DNA of 64,000 nt from Amphiura filiformis (lineage: Eukaryota > Echinodermata > Ophiuroidea > Amphilepidida > Amphiuridae): NCBI RefSeq assembly GCF_039555335.1, contig NC_092629.1:34179796-34243795 (forward strand), in the 5' to 3' direction. Position 1 is the first letter of the stretch. The number at the start of each line of letters is the position of its first letter. The notes below the pieces were generated by a model. The model was not told where the DNA came from. It searched no databases and saw only the letters and a list, made by a program, of their open reading frames with translations. The translations under genes were made by a program, and so were the position numbers. Shown one piece after another: positions 20,041 to 30,400 of this stretch.

Positions 20041-20321
20041 TTTGAAGTGTTGTAAATAGTACTGAACAAATTCCTTACAAAATATGCACAATTTCCAAAT
20101 AATGCACACAATAGCAAAATATATTCCTATGCCAAATCTGTTGTATAAAAAAAATAACATTGTTTATTTTTGCAATGTTTTTCTATCAGTATTCTGTACT
20201 CTTTTTCATTTATTTTTTGTAAATAAGTAGTATTGAATTGGTACTCTTCCCTTTATTATTTTAGTTCGTTATGTAGTGGTACTGTTTTGATCGCTCATTG
20301 CAAAAAAAATTGGAACATATC

Positions 20322-20467
20322 ATCGTTGGGCAGGAAAAACATCCTATGTGTCATTGGCCCCCGAATGTGTTTAAAGCAAAACCTCCTAGATATAACCTGT
20401 CGGCAGTTTTGTTTTAAACATGTTTAGGGGCCAAAAGCTCATAAGGAGGTTTTCCTGCCCAACGACG
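20322..20467. mobile_element. MITE-like element, TIR TCGTTGGGCAGGAAAA
   Basis: TCGTTGGGCAGGAAAAAC at the left and GTTTTCCTGCCCAACGACG at the right. The inner arms also pair (GGCCCCCGAATGTGTTTAAA with TTTAAACATGTTTAGGGGCC). Confidence 0.85.
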
Positions 20468-20854
20468 TTAATTAGAACATATTGAGAAGTTAAAGAATTT
20501 TAAATCTGTGGAATCCTGCTAAATTGATCATGATTAATGAATTGCATGTTGTATATTTTTTTGTGGTTACTTTTCAATTTTTATTTTCACAGTGTATATC
20601 TCAGAAAACTGCATGCTTAATTTTTAGTTGATTGCTGTATTTAGTGATTATCAATGGTGATTGTATTTCAGGGAATTTATTTCACTTTTTATTGAAGAAG
20701 TGCAAATATTGAGTAATTAGGGAATTTAATTTTGCACTAAATATTTTAGTTTCATAAAGCTGAACAATTTAAAAGTCAAATACATATCAGTAGACTGTAC
20801 ACCAGATAAAAATTTACAATATTGATATATATTTATTTTATGCGAGGATTGGAA

Positions 20855-20960
20855 ATAAACGATGCAATAAAAGATTCAAACCCACGCAGAGTCCCGATTT
20901 TTTTGTTCTCTCAATTTATTATATGTCAGTTTGCCAGAGATTCACAAAGTCAGGTACATC
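20855..20960. mobile_element. Partial tRNA-derived SINE-like fragment
   Basis: GATTCAAACCCACGCAGAGT followed by a T-run and CTCAATTTATTATA matches the 3' half of the SINE-like unit at 21,690-21,830 (GGTTCAATCCC box plus the same tail). Confidence 0.55.
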
Positions 20961-21082
20961 GTTATTTCTTGAGCTTGCGTCATTTATTTCCGATCCTCGT
21001 TCCTCGCATACATTCTGTTTCATATTGTCTTACGACCTGCTAGGATGAAGCATAAGGCCCCATTCTCCATTATTTGATATAT

Positions 21083-21617
21083 AATTGAATACCTGAGTGG
21101 AAGAAGGGTCACGACTCCCAATTTTTTACAAAAATGAGTTGGACCCAACATTTTATTGCCTGCAGACTGTTCTTCCTTGTGTGTGAAAGATGAGCCAAAA
21201 TCCGCTCTCTAAATAGTCTTCCACATACACTTAATACACTCCATGGAGTTGGGCCCTCCTTCCACAAATATTAGGTTAACAAGGAATTTTGTTCATCCAT
21301 GAAATCTGCTTTTTACTATTAATGAATAGTTATCAAATTTCTGTAGCTATTTATAACACATCGCTTACGGAACTGGCACTTGCAGTATAATAGTTGAAGA
21401 AGGGCCCAACTCCAGCTCGTATTAAGACCTGTACCATTGCCATGGAAACATCATATATAATTTTGAATTTATGTAATATTGTATGTTCATGTATTCAAGG
21501 TCCCCTGAAGATGAAAACATTCTGTCTGTAAAACTTTTCCAAATATTAAGTTTTTTCTTAATATCTCTAAAACAGTTTTGATGGAGTTGGGCCCTTCTTC
21601 CACTCGGGTATTCAATT
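21083..21617. mobile_element. Fold-back element, TIR ATTGAATACC-GAGTGGAAGAAGGG
   Basis: ATTGAATACCTGAGTGGAAG and AAGGGTCACGACTCC are mirrored at the right by GGAGTTGGGCCCTTCTTCCA and CTCGGGTATTCAAT. Inverted GAGTTGGGCCC words recur inside. It separates the two SINE-like pieces at 20,855 and 21,686. Confidence 0.8.
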
Positions 21618-21685
21618 GTTTAGACACAGTGAGAGAGTGGGCAGTCATGACTAGATGAGATTATCCGAGTTACGTCCCATCTATG

Positions 21686-21830
21686 AACTCAGGTAGTGCA
21701 GTGGTATTAGGTTTCCATGGGTAAGCAAGTGATTAGGGTTCAATCCCCACCGAGTCCTGATTTTTTTTGTTCGCTCAATTTATTATAATCGTTTTCCCCA
21801 GTTCATGAAGTCGGATATCAATTTATCTTT
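21686..21830 (+). mobile_element. tRNA-derived SINE-like unit
   Basis: TAGTGCAGTGG fits a pol III A box, and GGGTTCAATCCCC, about 46 nt downstream, fits the B box. The tail (T-run, CGCTCAATTTATTATA) is shared with the partial unit at 20,855. No clover-leaf of a functional tRNA is evident, so I call it a SINE head rather than a tRNA gene. Confidence 0.55.
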
Positions 21831-22114
21831 TTTAAAAAGAAATAATGTGTAACAGTAATTTTATTGAATATATACCGCAAAGATTTGCCTAATGGCGCAT
21901 ATGGGCTCCCTTGACATTTTATGCACAAAATAAGAGTGCCCTCTGGTAAAATTTCCATCAGCAAATAAGGGCACAGACCTTTAATTCTTGTTGGGATTTT
22001 GAGGGCAGAGATCTCTATATGTATGGGATATTTAGGGATTATTTTCTTATTTGTAGAAAGTATTGATAAATACCTGTGTGTGATTTGTGTAGCCAATAGT
22101 ATGAATATTACAGT

Positions 22115-22487
22115 AAGGGCTCATATTGAAATACCCTACCACGCTTTCACACAGAAAGAAGGCAGGATTCCCCTCGCTAAGCGCGCGCCTCAGGAAAGCT
22201 CGGTCATAAAGCGGATGGATTATATGCATCAGTGATACACCCTGCCTTTTGAAGTGGTCTGGTGACAAGGATTATAATAAAAGTTTATCAAAGACTGGCA
22301 ATTTTATTGATTGTTGAACTAATTGAACTAATCGGCTCATCGCACAACCCAGGAAAGCGCGCTCCTAATTTAAGTGGCTAATTGCAGTGTTATAATCACA
22401 CAGGATTTTAACAAAAGAAGGCTAGCACAGGAAAGCTGCAGGATGGCGCACACCTTCCTGTGTAAGGGAATTTCAATATGAGCCCTA
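22115..22487. mobile_element. MITE-like element, TIR AGGGCTCATATTGAAAT
   Basis: AGGGCTCATATTGAAATACC at the left and TTTCAATATGAGCCCT at the right. The inner arms carry ACACAGAAAGAAGGC and GCGCACACCTTCCTGTGT. Confidence 0.85.
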
Positions 22488-22510
22488 ATGTAGATTCAGA
22501 AATCACCATA

Positions 22511-22763
22511 TGTGACACGATCAAGGGGAATGAGTCGGATGTCGCTAATATTGATTTTGAGATAATGGCAAAGAAAGTGTTAAAATTCTTTTGTTTTATA
22601 TTGTTTTAAGCGATTGATAAATTGATGTAACTTCACAAAGAAAAGTCGTATCAACATGGGGTTTTCAGTTTCTGAAAGCTCTAAATGTCCTCTTTAAAAA
22701 CATGTATAACACTCATTTTCGACCAGGGCCGACATGTACCTCATTCCACTTGATCATGTCACA
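22511..22763. mobile_element. MITE-like element, second copy of the TGTGACA-GATCAAGGGG family
   Basis: TGTGACACGATCAAGGGGAA at the left and CATTCCACTTGATCATGTCA at the right. Its body shares GATTTTGAGATAATGGCAAAGAAAG-like sequence, inverted, with the copy at 16,093-16,279. Confidence 0.85.
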
Positions 22764-22913
22764 TATTTGCTTTTTCCCCTCAAATTTAGGCCATTTTCAA
22801 CCAAAGACCTCAAATTCACAAATATTTGGCGAAAATCATGTAAAAAAATTGGAGGATATCGGACTGAGGCCTTTAACTGAGTTTGTTTCTTGTGGAAGCG
22901 GAAGTGATTCTTT

Positions 22914-23197
22914 GGGCTATTCCGTTTGAAATCCACATTCCCCCTGTGGAATATTTAGCTAAAGTCTTCCATAGATGGAGCATGGGTTTCAAATAAAATG
23001 GGCAATTTGGGTAACTTCCATTTGGAATACACACTTAGTTGTGGAACATATAGGTAAAAGCCATACCGTATATACAGGGGGGATGGGTTTTAAAATAATT
23101 AACCCTAGGCAATTCCATTTTAAAAACATACTCCCTCTTTGGAAGACTTTTCTTAAATCTTTAACAGGGGTATGGCAGATTTCAAATGAAATAGCCC
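22914..23197. mobile_element. Multi-hairpin MITE-like element, copy A8
   Basis: GGGCTATTCCGTTTGAAATC to TTCAAATGAAATAGCCC. The middle module (ACTTCCATTTGGAATACACA, GTTGTGGAACATATAGGTAA) resembles those in copies A3 and A9, which defines a third module arrangement. Confidence 0.85.
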
Positions 23198-23230
23198 TAT
23201 ATACACTATAAGAATCCTATTGGGGGCGCC

Positions 23231-23390
23231 TGCACAGGTACACCGTCACCACGGTACTTGGCTGGTACCGTGTAGTACTAGGGGAGTACCACTGCAGTAC
23301 CACTCCTATGCAGTAGCAGAATTGGTACTGTGTAGGTACACTCTGTATACCAGTCAGGCACCTTGGCAACGGTGTACATGTACCTGTGCA
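23231..23390. repeat. GTACC-rich palindromic repeat
   Basis: TGCACAGGTACACCGT at the left and ACGGTGTACATGTACCTGTG at the right flank a core of GTACC/GGTAC words. A similar design lies at 2,990-3,150. Confidence 0.7.
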
Positions 23391-23654
23391 GACGGCCAAA
23401 ATAGGAATCTTGTTGTGTATTTGGAGAAAATACCAGTACTTTTTCTATTGGGAAGGGTTTAAATGAAGTAGCTATGTATAATAAAAGAGTGGATAGCTAT
23501 TGGCAGTTGTAGTGAAACAATCATGAAGTGTGCTTATAAATAAACTTGACGATATAACTGTATTTTCTTGTTTGTAAAATTGATATTGGTCTGGGTCGGA
23601 GGTCATGGAAGTCAAGCCAATAGCTAGAGACAGGGACAGCTGGATGAGCAGGGT

Positions 23655-23825
23655 TCCCGCGCGGTCCAAATATTATGGGGTCCAGTTGGACCCCATAATC
23701 TGCAAAATTTGAAAAATAGGGAGTCCCAAACAATTTTTTTGGGTCTTGGACGGTTTGGTCTCAAATAATGGGGTCCAGGTTGGACCCCATAATTTTCAAA
23801 ATTTAAAATATATGGAGTCCCTCAT
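23655..23825. repeat. Tandem duplication, ~95-bp unit
   Basis: ATTATGGGGTCCAGTTGGAC, CCCATAATCTGCAAAATTTG and GGAGTCCC at 23,670-23,730 recur at 23,766-23,822. Each unit also contains an inverted GGGTCCA/TGGACCC pair. Confidence 0.7.
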
Positions 23826-24165
23826 GATTTGACTGTGCTAAAAGTTTTGGAGAATTTGTTTAAAATGCATGTAAAATCAGCAGTTTTGGAGCTAAAATTG
23901 ATTGATTTTTGCTGAAATGTTTTGAAACAATGTTTACAAAAAAAAAATCAGATTTTGATATTTTATGGTAATTTTAGCCTCCAGAAAAAAACAAGCAAAA
24001 AAACCACCTGACCATACTTGAAAGGTCCGTTCGCTCGTAGAACAGTTTTTTTAAATTTTCGTCAACCTAAAGGGGGTAATTACTTCTTGTGATGTTTTCT
24101 ACTTTTGCCTTGAATGCCTTAAATAAATGGTACTACATGTATGTAATATTTTGAACTACAATATA

Positions 24166-24445
24166 GGCAACTGGACTTACGTTTTTGAGTGGGAAATTTT
24201 CACGTTCTATCCTGAACGCATCATCAGCCCGACTGATCTTCTGGCGGTAAAAGTTCATTGACCTGTGAAACGGATGTTGTTGTATCACAGGTCACCTTCG
24301 AGTTCAACCTGAGAGGTATCTTCCTGATAGCTGAACTGTAGGCCCCGGCCAAGTTGTGACGTAGGCCGCCTCCCCTATATTCAGTGAAGGTTCCTCCCGT
24401 TTCACTTAAATTTCCCACTCAAAAACGTAAGTTCAGTTGCCTAGA
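24166..24445 (-). pseudogene. Penelope-like retroelement 3' remnant between inverted repeats
   Basis: On the minus strand, a frame with RGGGLRHNLAGAYSSAIRKI matches the GIY-YIG domain C-terminus seen at 41,590 (RGGGLRHNLAGAYNSVIKNI). One frameshift lies just before it. The piece sits between inverted repeats: GCAACTGGACTTACGTTTTT with GAGTGGGAAATTT at one side and AAATTTCCCACTC with AAAAACGTAAGTTCAGTTGC at the other. The 3' UTR word AAAACGTAAGTCCAGTTG also ends the 41-kb copy. It is too short to be active. Confidence 0.7.
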
Positions 24446-24627
24446 TTGTAGTTCAAAATATTATATTATTTACTACCTGGATGAATGATAGGCCTAATCT
24501 TCACAAACGTACTACATGTATGCAAAAGTTGGTATAAAATTGAAAAAAATTGTTTTATTCATCATTATTACTCTTTCAACCATGACCAGGATGTTACTAA
24601 GATTCATCTATTATATCTACCCTTATC

Positions 24628-24727
24628 CAACCAAAGGTCATCATTGGGTCAAATCCAACCAAAGGTCATCATTGGGTTAAAGGTCAACATTGGGTCAAAT
24701 CCAACCAAAGGTCATCATTGGGTCAAT
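24628..24727. repeat. ~35-bp minisatellite
   Basis: Three to four units of CCAACCAAAGGTCATCATTG plus GGTCAAAT, one degenerate. This is a plain tandem repeat without spacers, not a CRISPR. Confidence 0.8.
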
Positions 24728-24907
24728 ATTCCCTCAGGTTTGCCAAACCTACTGTATTTTCTACCAAATAGGCAATTTTCTGATTTTTATCATAATTTTT
24801 GACTATTTTCTGTCCCATATAGAATGCAATAACTATGAGTAGTCCAGGACTCAATTCGGGTTGAAACAATTTTCAGTAGTTCTTGGGCCAATGGGCTATT
24901 TAAGCCC

Positions 24908-25272
24908 AGGGGGGGGGCACTCAAATATGACAGTGTACGCATGCGTGACCAAATTTTTTCAAACACCCCTAAATGAGTTTTACCCTACCAGCAAATTTAG
25001 CCCCTTAATAAGGTAATTTAGTGTAGAATTTACCCCTAATGAGTTTTTGGCTGGTGAAAAATGCAACAAATGTACCCTTTTGGACTCATTTATCAAAAAT
25101 TTGAAAAGGTACCCTAAACAAGTTGTCCAGTTTCAGAAAACTACCCTTATTCTTGAAAATCACTGTTTTTTAGACCCTAAACGCGTAACTTGCCTTGCCT
25201 AAAAAAACACCCCCTTTTACTTGTTTTTTTGGTCACGCATGCATACAGACCATTTATGTGAGTGATCCCCCG
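24908..25272. mobile_element. Degenerate MITE-like element, GGGGGCACTCAAATATGA end
   Basis: GGGGGGGCACTCAAATATGA with TACGCATGCGTGACC at the left is roughly inverted by GGTCACGCATGCATAC with TTATGTGAGTGATCCCCC at the right. A related left end occurs at 44,263. Confidence 0.6.
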
Positions 25273-25273
25273 G

Positions 25274-25453
25274 GTATTTAAGTTGATATCCATACACCCC
25301 CTGCGGAAGACATGACCTTAATCTTCCACACAAGAGTGACTTTCAAATGGGGTTACCCGTATGGGTGATTGCATTTGAAATCTACACCCCCTGTGTGGGA
25401 GATTAAGGCGATATCATCCATAAGAGGTGTATGGATTTCAACTCAAATACCCC
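25274..25453. mobile_element. Multi-hairpin family, subfamily B copy B2
   Basis: CCATACACCCCCTGCGGAAG, ACATGACCTTAATCTTCCAC at the left and GTGGGAGATTAAGGCGATAT, CATCCATAAGAGGTGTATGG at the right; same plan as B1. Confidence 0.85.
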
Positions 25454-25617
25454 AATAGCAGTGAATGGTTAAGAGAAAAAATTGGTACCTTTTGGGTAAT
25501 TTGTCCCATAATTCAGACTAAAATCTAAAATGTTTGGCAAACCCGAGTTAATTTTCCACCAGTTCATCCTTCTCTGGTTTATATTTGAAGGTTTCCTGAT
25601 GTAGAAGATGTGGCATT

Positions 25618-25789
25618 GGGCTATTCTAATTGAAATTCCTACACCCTCTATGGAAGACGTGACCTTCAACTGTGAGTTTCACATGGGGTTACCTGAATGG
25701 GTGACTCCATTTGAAATTTACATCCCATGCATGGGAGCTTAAGGTCATGTCTTCCACAGGTGGTGTATGGATTGCAACTGGAATAGCCC
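25618..25789. mobile_element. Multi-hairpin family, subfamily B copy B3
   Basis: GGGCTATTCTAATTGAAATT to TTGCAACTGGAATAGCCC, flanked by ATT on both sides. It has the subfamily B core words ACGTGACCTT and TTAAGGTCATGTCTTCCACA. Confidence 0.85.
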
Positions 25790-26398
25790 ATTTGGTAGAA
25801 TACTGTATTCTCTGTAATTAACGCTACCCATAAATAACCCCCCCCCTACAATATTGTTTTTAAGAAAATGGAGAAATTTCCTAAGTAAGCTTTTTGTGCA
25901 TTTGCTGCCAAGGACATTATCACAAAATTGCACGGATAATACCTATTGTTACTTCAACGTCCATCCGCTTTGTTGGCAATTAATTAAATTATTTTTCATT
26001 GAAAATTTGCCTTTAATAAACGCTCCGTTTTGGAAAATGAAACGCCCACAGTGGCATGCAGGGTCTCAGGTGGCAGGCACAGTGGCCTGCAGAGCGTCAA
26101 TTGGAGAGAATGTGGATTCAAGAGTTGTAGCTAGTTCAACTAAAATGCCAAATTCCTTTATAAAAATGTTGGTACTTCTGAGCGTCCAGCGCGTATTATT
26201 TTGAGCGAAGTCAGATGGCATAAGCTTGATATGCATGTACTATGAGAGAACTACGCCTACAAGGAATTTGGCATTTTGTTATAGTATGTCTTCTTCTCAA
26301 ACTTATTTCAATTTTACTTCTTTACATGTATGCTAAGGCACTAAGTATTTAGTATTACATTGAAGTACTGAAAGACTTAACATTTAATTGCGACACAT

Positions 26399-26945
26399 TT
26401 GGTCCATGGAGGCAAAGGCAGCAAATTTGAGACAGATAAAAATATAGACTGTCCCACAGTCTCGGTTCCATCTCTGGGTAAATAATTATTATTTTAATTA
26501 TTTATTATTATTTATTATTAATTACAGCTAAAACCACCTTCTCCTTCACTCCAAAGATTAAAACCAACACACCACTAAGCCCTAACTAATGGCAACAAAG
26601 TTATAGTGCTCCTGGAGCACTGTGCGTCGATTTAAAACTCAATTAATCTACAAACCAACTTGTTTATTTTTTTATAATAGCTCTCAGGTTTATTTAATGT
26701 TATATAATCTACATTACCAGTCGTTCTCCATGGACCCGAGGGAGGGTCTAATAAAAATATGGAGTAAAAAAACAATAAAATACATTTAAAAAATAGACAT
26801 CGTAAAACTTCATGATTTTAGAACCAAGTATATGCTAGACCTTGGTGTTTTCAGTATGATAGTCTAATGTTTGATTAAGGTAAATAATTAGGGCTATAGT
26901 AAACCAATTTTCAAAAATGCCTCCTTTGGCCTCCATGGACCAGAT
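26399..26945. mobile_element. MITE-like element, TIR TTGGTCCATGGAGGCAAAGG
   Basis: TTGGTCCATGGAGGCAAAGG at the left and CCTTTGGCCTCCATGGACCA at the right are inverted and 547 bp apart. The body is AT-rich without an open frame. Confidence 0.75.
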
Positions 26946-27110
26946 CATGTTACAATTGTTTTGTTTTGTTTATATCAAAATAGGTGATAATCAGAGGAGA
27001 TCCCAAAGCCTCACCATATAAAACACATTATACAAAAGTACCGTAGTCTAACTTAGTGCATCAGATTGTAGTACTGCTATATTTATTTTTACAAAACTAT
27101 TTTTCTCAAC

Positions 27111-27323
27111 TACTGTAAAAGTCAATATTTTTGCGAGAAGATATTTTCGCGATTTTGAAGATTTTGTCAATTGCGCAAGAATTAAATTTCACGGTTTTGA
27201 TATTGATACAATAGAAACCTAATGCAAAAGGTTATTTTCGCGAGTTTTTATTTTCGCGATTTTATGTCCACTCGCGAAATTCGCGAAAATAAAAACCTCG
27301 CGAAAATTTCTACTTTTACAGTA
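27111..27323. mobile_element. MITE-like element, TIR TACTGTAAAAGT
   Basis: TACTGTAAAAGTCAATATTT with TTGCGAG at the left and CTCGCGAAAATTTCTACTTT with TACAGTA at the right. The core is rich in TTTTCGCGA words in both orientations. It lies just beyond the 3' end of the minus-strand reeler gene. Confidence 0.85.
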
Positions 27324-27416
27324 TACAGAAGTTCTTGACCTCTCTACATGTACTTGTTTTTGTTTTCAACTTATTTTGGTGAACACTAAATGGTTGTCAT
27401 GGCTTCATGCTCCAAA

Positions 27417-27490
27417 TCACAGAAAACGACCAATAATTGCGATGGTGAATAGAGTAACCATGGTGATGACCAGGGACGCACGAACAGAAC
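27417..27490 (-). CDS. Reeler gene exon 6 (hydrophobic C-terminus and stop)
   Basis: 74 nt after acceptor TACTTCAG, 24 residues and TGA, in phase with exon 5: GSVRASLVITMVTLFTIAII then GRFL. It is a single hydrophobic stretch near the terminus, fitting a membrane anchor or GPI signal. Confidence 0.75.
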
Positions 27491-30400
27491 CTGAAGTATA
27501 AGCAAAGAAAGAAAATAATTACGATGATGACTCATTTAGTTATTTTTTTTATTTTTGGGGTGCTGCAGCTTGTTATTGTGTTACTTCACCCTGTTCAGAC
27601 ACTATGCATGTCTGCATGTGTATTAAACCAGTACTAAATTTAACAAAAGTTTTGTGAAAAAAAGGTTTTGTTATAAAAAAAATTCGGATTCTGACAAATT
27701 TCTGATAAACTCTCATCACTGAATAATCCCTTTTGTTTCTCCAACATTCTTAATATTTCATTTTTCTCCAAATGTTTCAAAAAATTTCCAATTTTGATGA
27801 CTTTTTTGAAAATTGTATAAAAAATTGGTCAACTTTTATATTTTGACAGTTTATGACCAAAAAAAAAATTCCTAGTCTCACAGCAAAAAGACCCCATTTT
27901 GGGGCCGTTTCACAGAAATACCCTTTTTGTTTGCTCTCAATTCCCTTTTTAGTGGCAAAAGACCCCTAGTTTCGAACTGGTGGTGTCCGCACATCCCCAT
28001 CACTTCCAAATTTAAATGCCCACTCCCCTATCAGACTTTGTCCAACAAGTAGCTAGAAATGAATAGGAAGCTTTGATTTCCCATACCGTATTTCTCATTT
28101 AACACCAGCCTGGGGGATTTTCATTTAATATAGGCATGATAGGGGGGCGTTTGCATGGTGTGAATGCCATACAATTAAAATTGACTGCATACATTAAAAA
28201 AAAGGTGAGACTTTTTAGGAAGGTATTTATCTGCGGGTTCTTTTTTTTTGGGGGGTGGAGGGGGGAGAATGTATGAAACAGTTTCTTACCTGAATTAGCC
28301 GTAGTCGTCGGAGCAAATGTAGGATTTTCAGGACCTTAAGTAAAATAAAAATGAATAACATGTATGAAAAGATAAATTAATATACATCATTTTTCACTAG
28401 GTATCAGGTAACACAACTTATGTTTGAATAAATTCAATAACTTTTTCAGGTGATTTTAAAAATTAAGGTTCACTGTAGCATGAGGTTGTGTATCTGCAGT
28501 GTTCAAATCATGCAGACAGTGACGGCAGCAGGAATCTTTTTTTGGGGGGGGGGGCATGGGGGCAAAGTGAATTTCAGGGGGTGCAAAATCAACAAATTTT
28601 GGGCATAATTGCCGTAAAAAGTGGAAATTTTCGTAATTTTGAGTTTTTGCTGGGGACAACAGGCCAGGGGGGGCAAGAGTTCTGTTTTGGGGCATTTCCC
28701 CATGCCCCCCCACCGATGGCACCACCACTGCATGCAGATCCATAGTTGATGCTACATGTTACAACCGGTTGAACAAATGTTGACCATATTTTAAAATATT
28801 ATCTAATATATTATCATCTTCAACATTAGGATTATTGATTGGTTTAAAAGGTGTGTGACTAGCGCTATCAAAATGAGATACATGTCTCACCAACTTGAGG
28901 TATCTATGAATACGACCTTCATGCACATTTTACACTGTAACTCGGAATACAATTTAGGACATTGCCGGCTAATTCGTCGTGTAAGGTCACATATTTTATT
29001 CATTTTTTTATTTCATTTATTTATGATATTGGCCTATGGCTCAGAAACTTGGGCCATGACTCGGAGAATGGAGCAGAAGTTGAGAGTGGCTCAACACAGT
29101 ATGGAAAGGAGCATGCTCGGGATCACAAAAAAGACAGGAAAACAAATGAGTGGATCAGAAGCAGATTGGTGACAGAATGGATACCTAGAAATATAAATGG
29201 TACTATAGGCACCCAGGAAGACAGAAAGTTAGATGGAGGGATGAAATTACAAAATTTCTTGATGTAACCTGGATGAGAAAGATGTGGGATAAATAAGAGT
29301 GGTAGGCCTATCACCTTGGAGAGGCCTTCACCCTGCAGTGGGTCGACAATGGCTTAGGATGATGATGATGATTACATCTTAATAGAGTGTAGCCATTAAT
29401 CGGTGCCGAGGTATTGCTTTGCATATATATCTTTTGGAAGTAATCAGGATGAATTGAGACAGTCTGCGCTTCACCTTACTCTTTTCAAAACTGACTGTTA
29501 TTAAATACATATGTATAGGTATGACTCTCTAATACATAGGATCGATGACAATAATGTCCCCTCCTAAGGATGGAGTACTATTATGGTTCATTTACACAAT
29601 TCTAAATGGACTACGGGAAAAGCAGAAGTCTTTAAAATTTTATTTACAGATGTTTCCAATTAAATTCAGACTTTTACAGATGTTCCTAATTAAATTCAGA
29701 CTTTTTTCCACACCAATATCACAGCTATAGTTACCACTACTGGGAATTGTGGCCTCATATACATGCACCAGAAACAAGTTCTCTAACCACAGGGCTATGC
29801 ATGCTCGATCAACAAATTTAGAACTTTTTAATTTTTCTTACTTGCAGTGTTCCGCAAGAATATTAAAACATTTGGAAATTTAGTAGAGTAGCTTATAAAT
29901 AAAGAATAGGCAGAAGTCTATAGAATTACTTTTTACGAAGAATGAATCAACAAAAATAGTAAAAACAAATTGGAAGTAGGGCCTATCATTAGAAGCTATT
30001 AGAAGGGTTCTAGTTCGACTCTCGAAAATTAAGATATCTTTACAGTGCGCCACCAATCAACATTAAGAAGTACCTACCATTGTAAACTAAGTCTTCTGAC
30101 ATAAGCCCTGTGTAAAAGATGCTAGTACCGCCGGAATTTTGCTGCACAACAGATGCACTGAAAATAAACAAAACATGAATAATGAAAGGTTTCTGTAACT
30201 CCCCTCGTAAGACTATCATGATGCAGTCATGTCTACAGTAGAATTCACCACGACCTTTGCAGGACTTATACCACATTAAAAGCTATTAAACCAAGATAAC
30301 ACTAATTGAAAACAGCTCAACTGATTAAATCATATCTTCTCTGGTTAAATACACACAACATATGTTTCTGCTTTACATGTACAATGGAGCAATGAGCTGG

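Noticed and set aside
21686-21760. Functional tRNA gene
   Set aside because: A and B boxes fit, but I cannot draw acceptor and anticodon stems, and the tail is shared with another partial copy, as in a SINE.
24628-24727. Regular repeat resembling a CRISPR array
   Set aside because: Units abut without unique spacers, and the sequence is clearly animal nuclear DNA.
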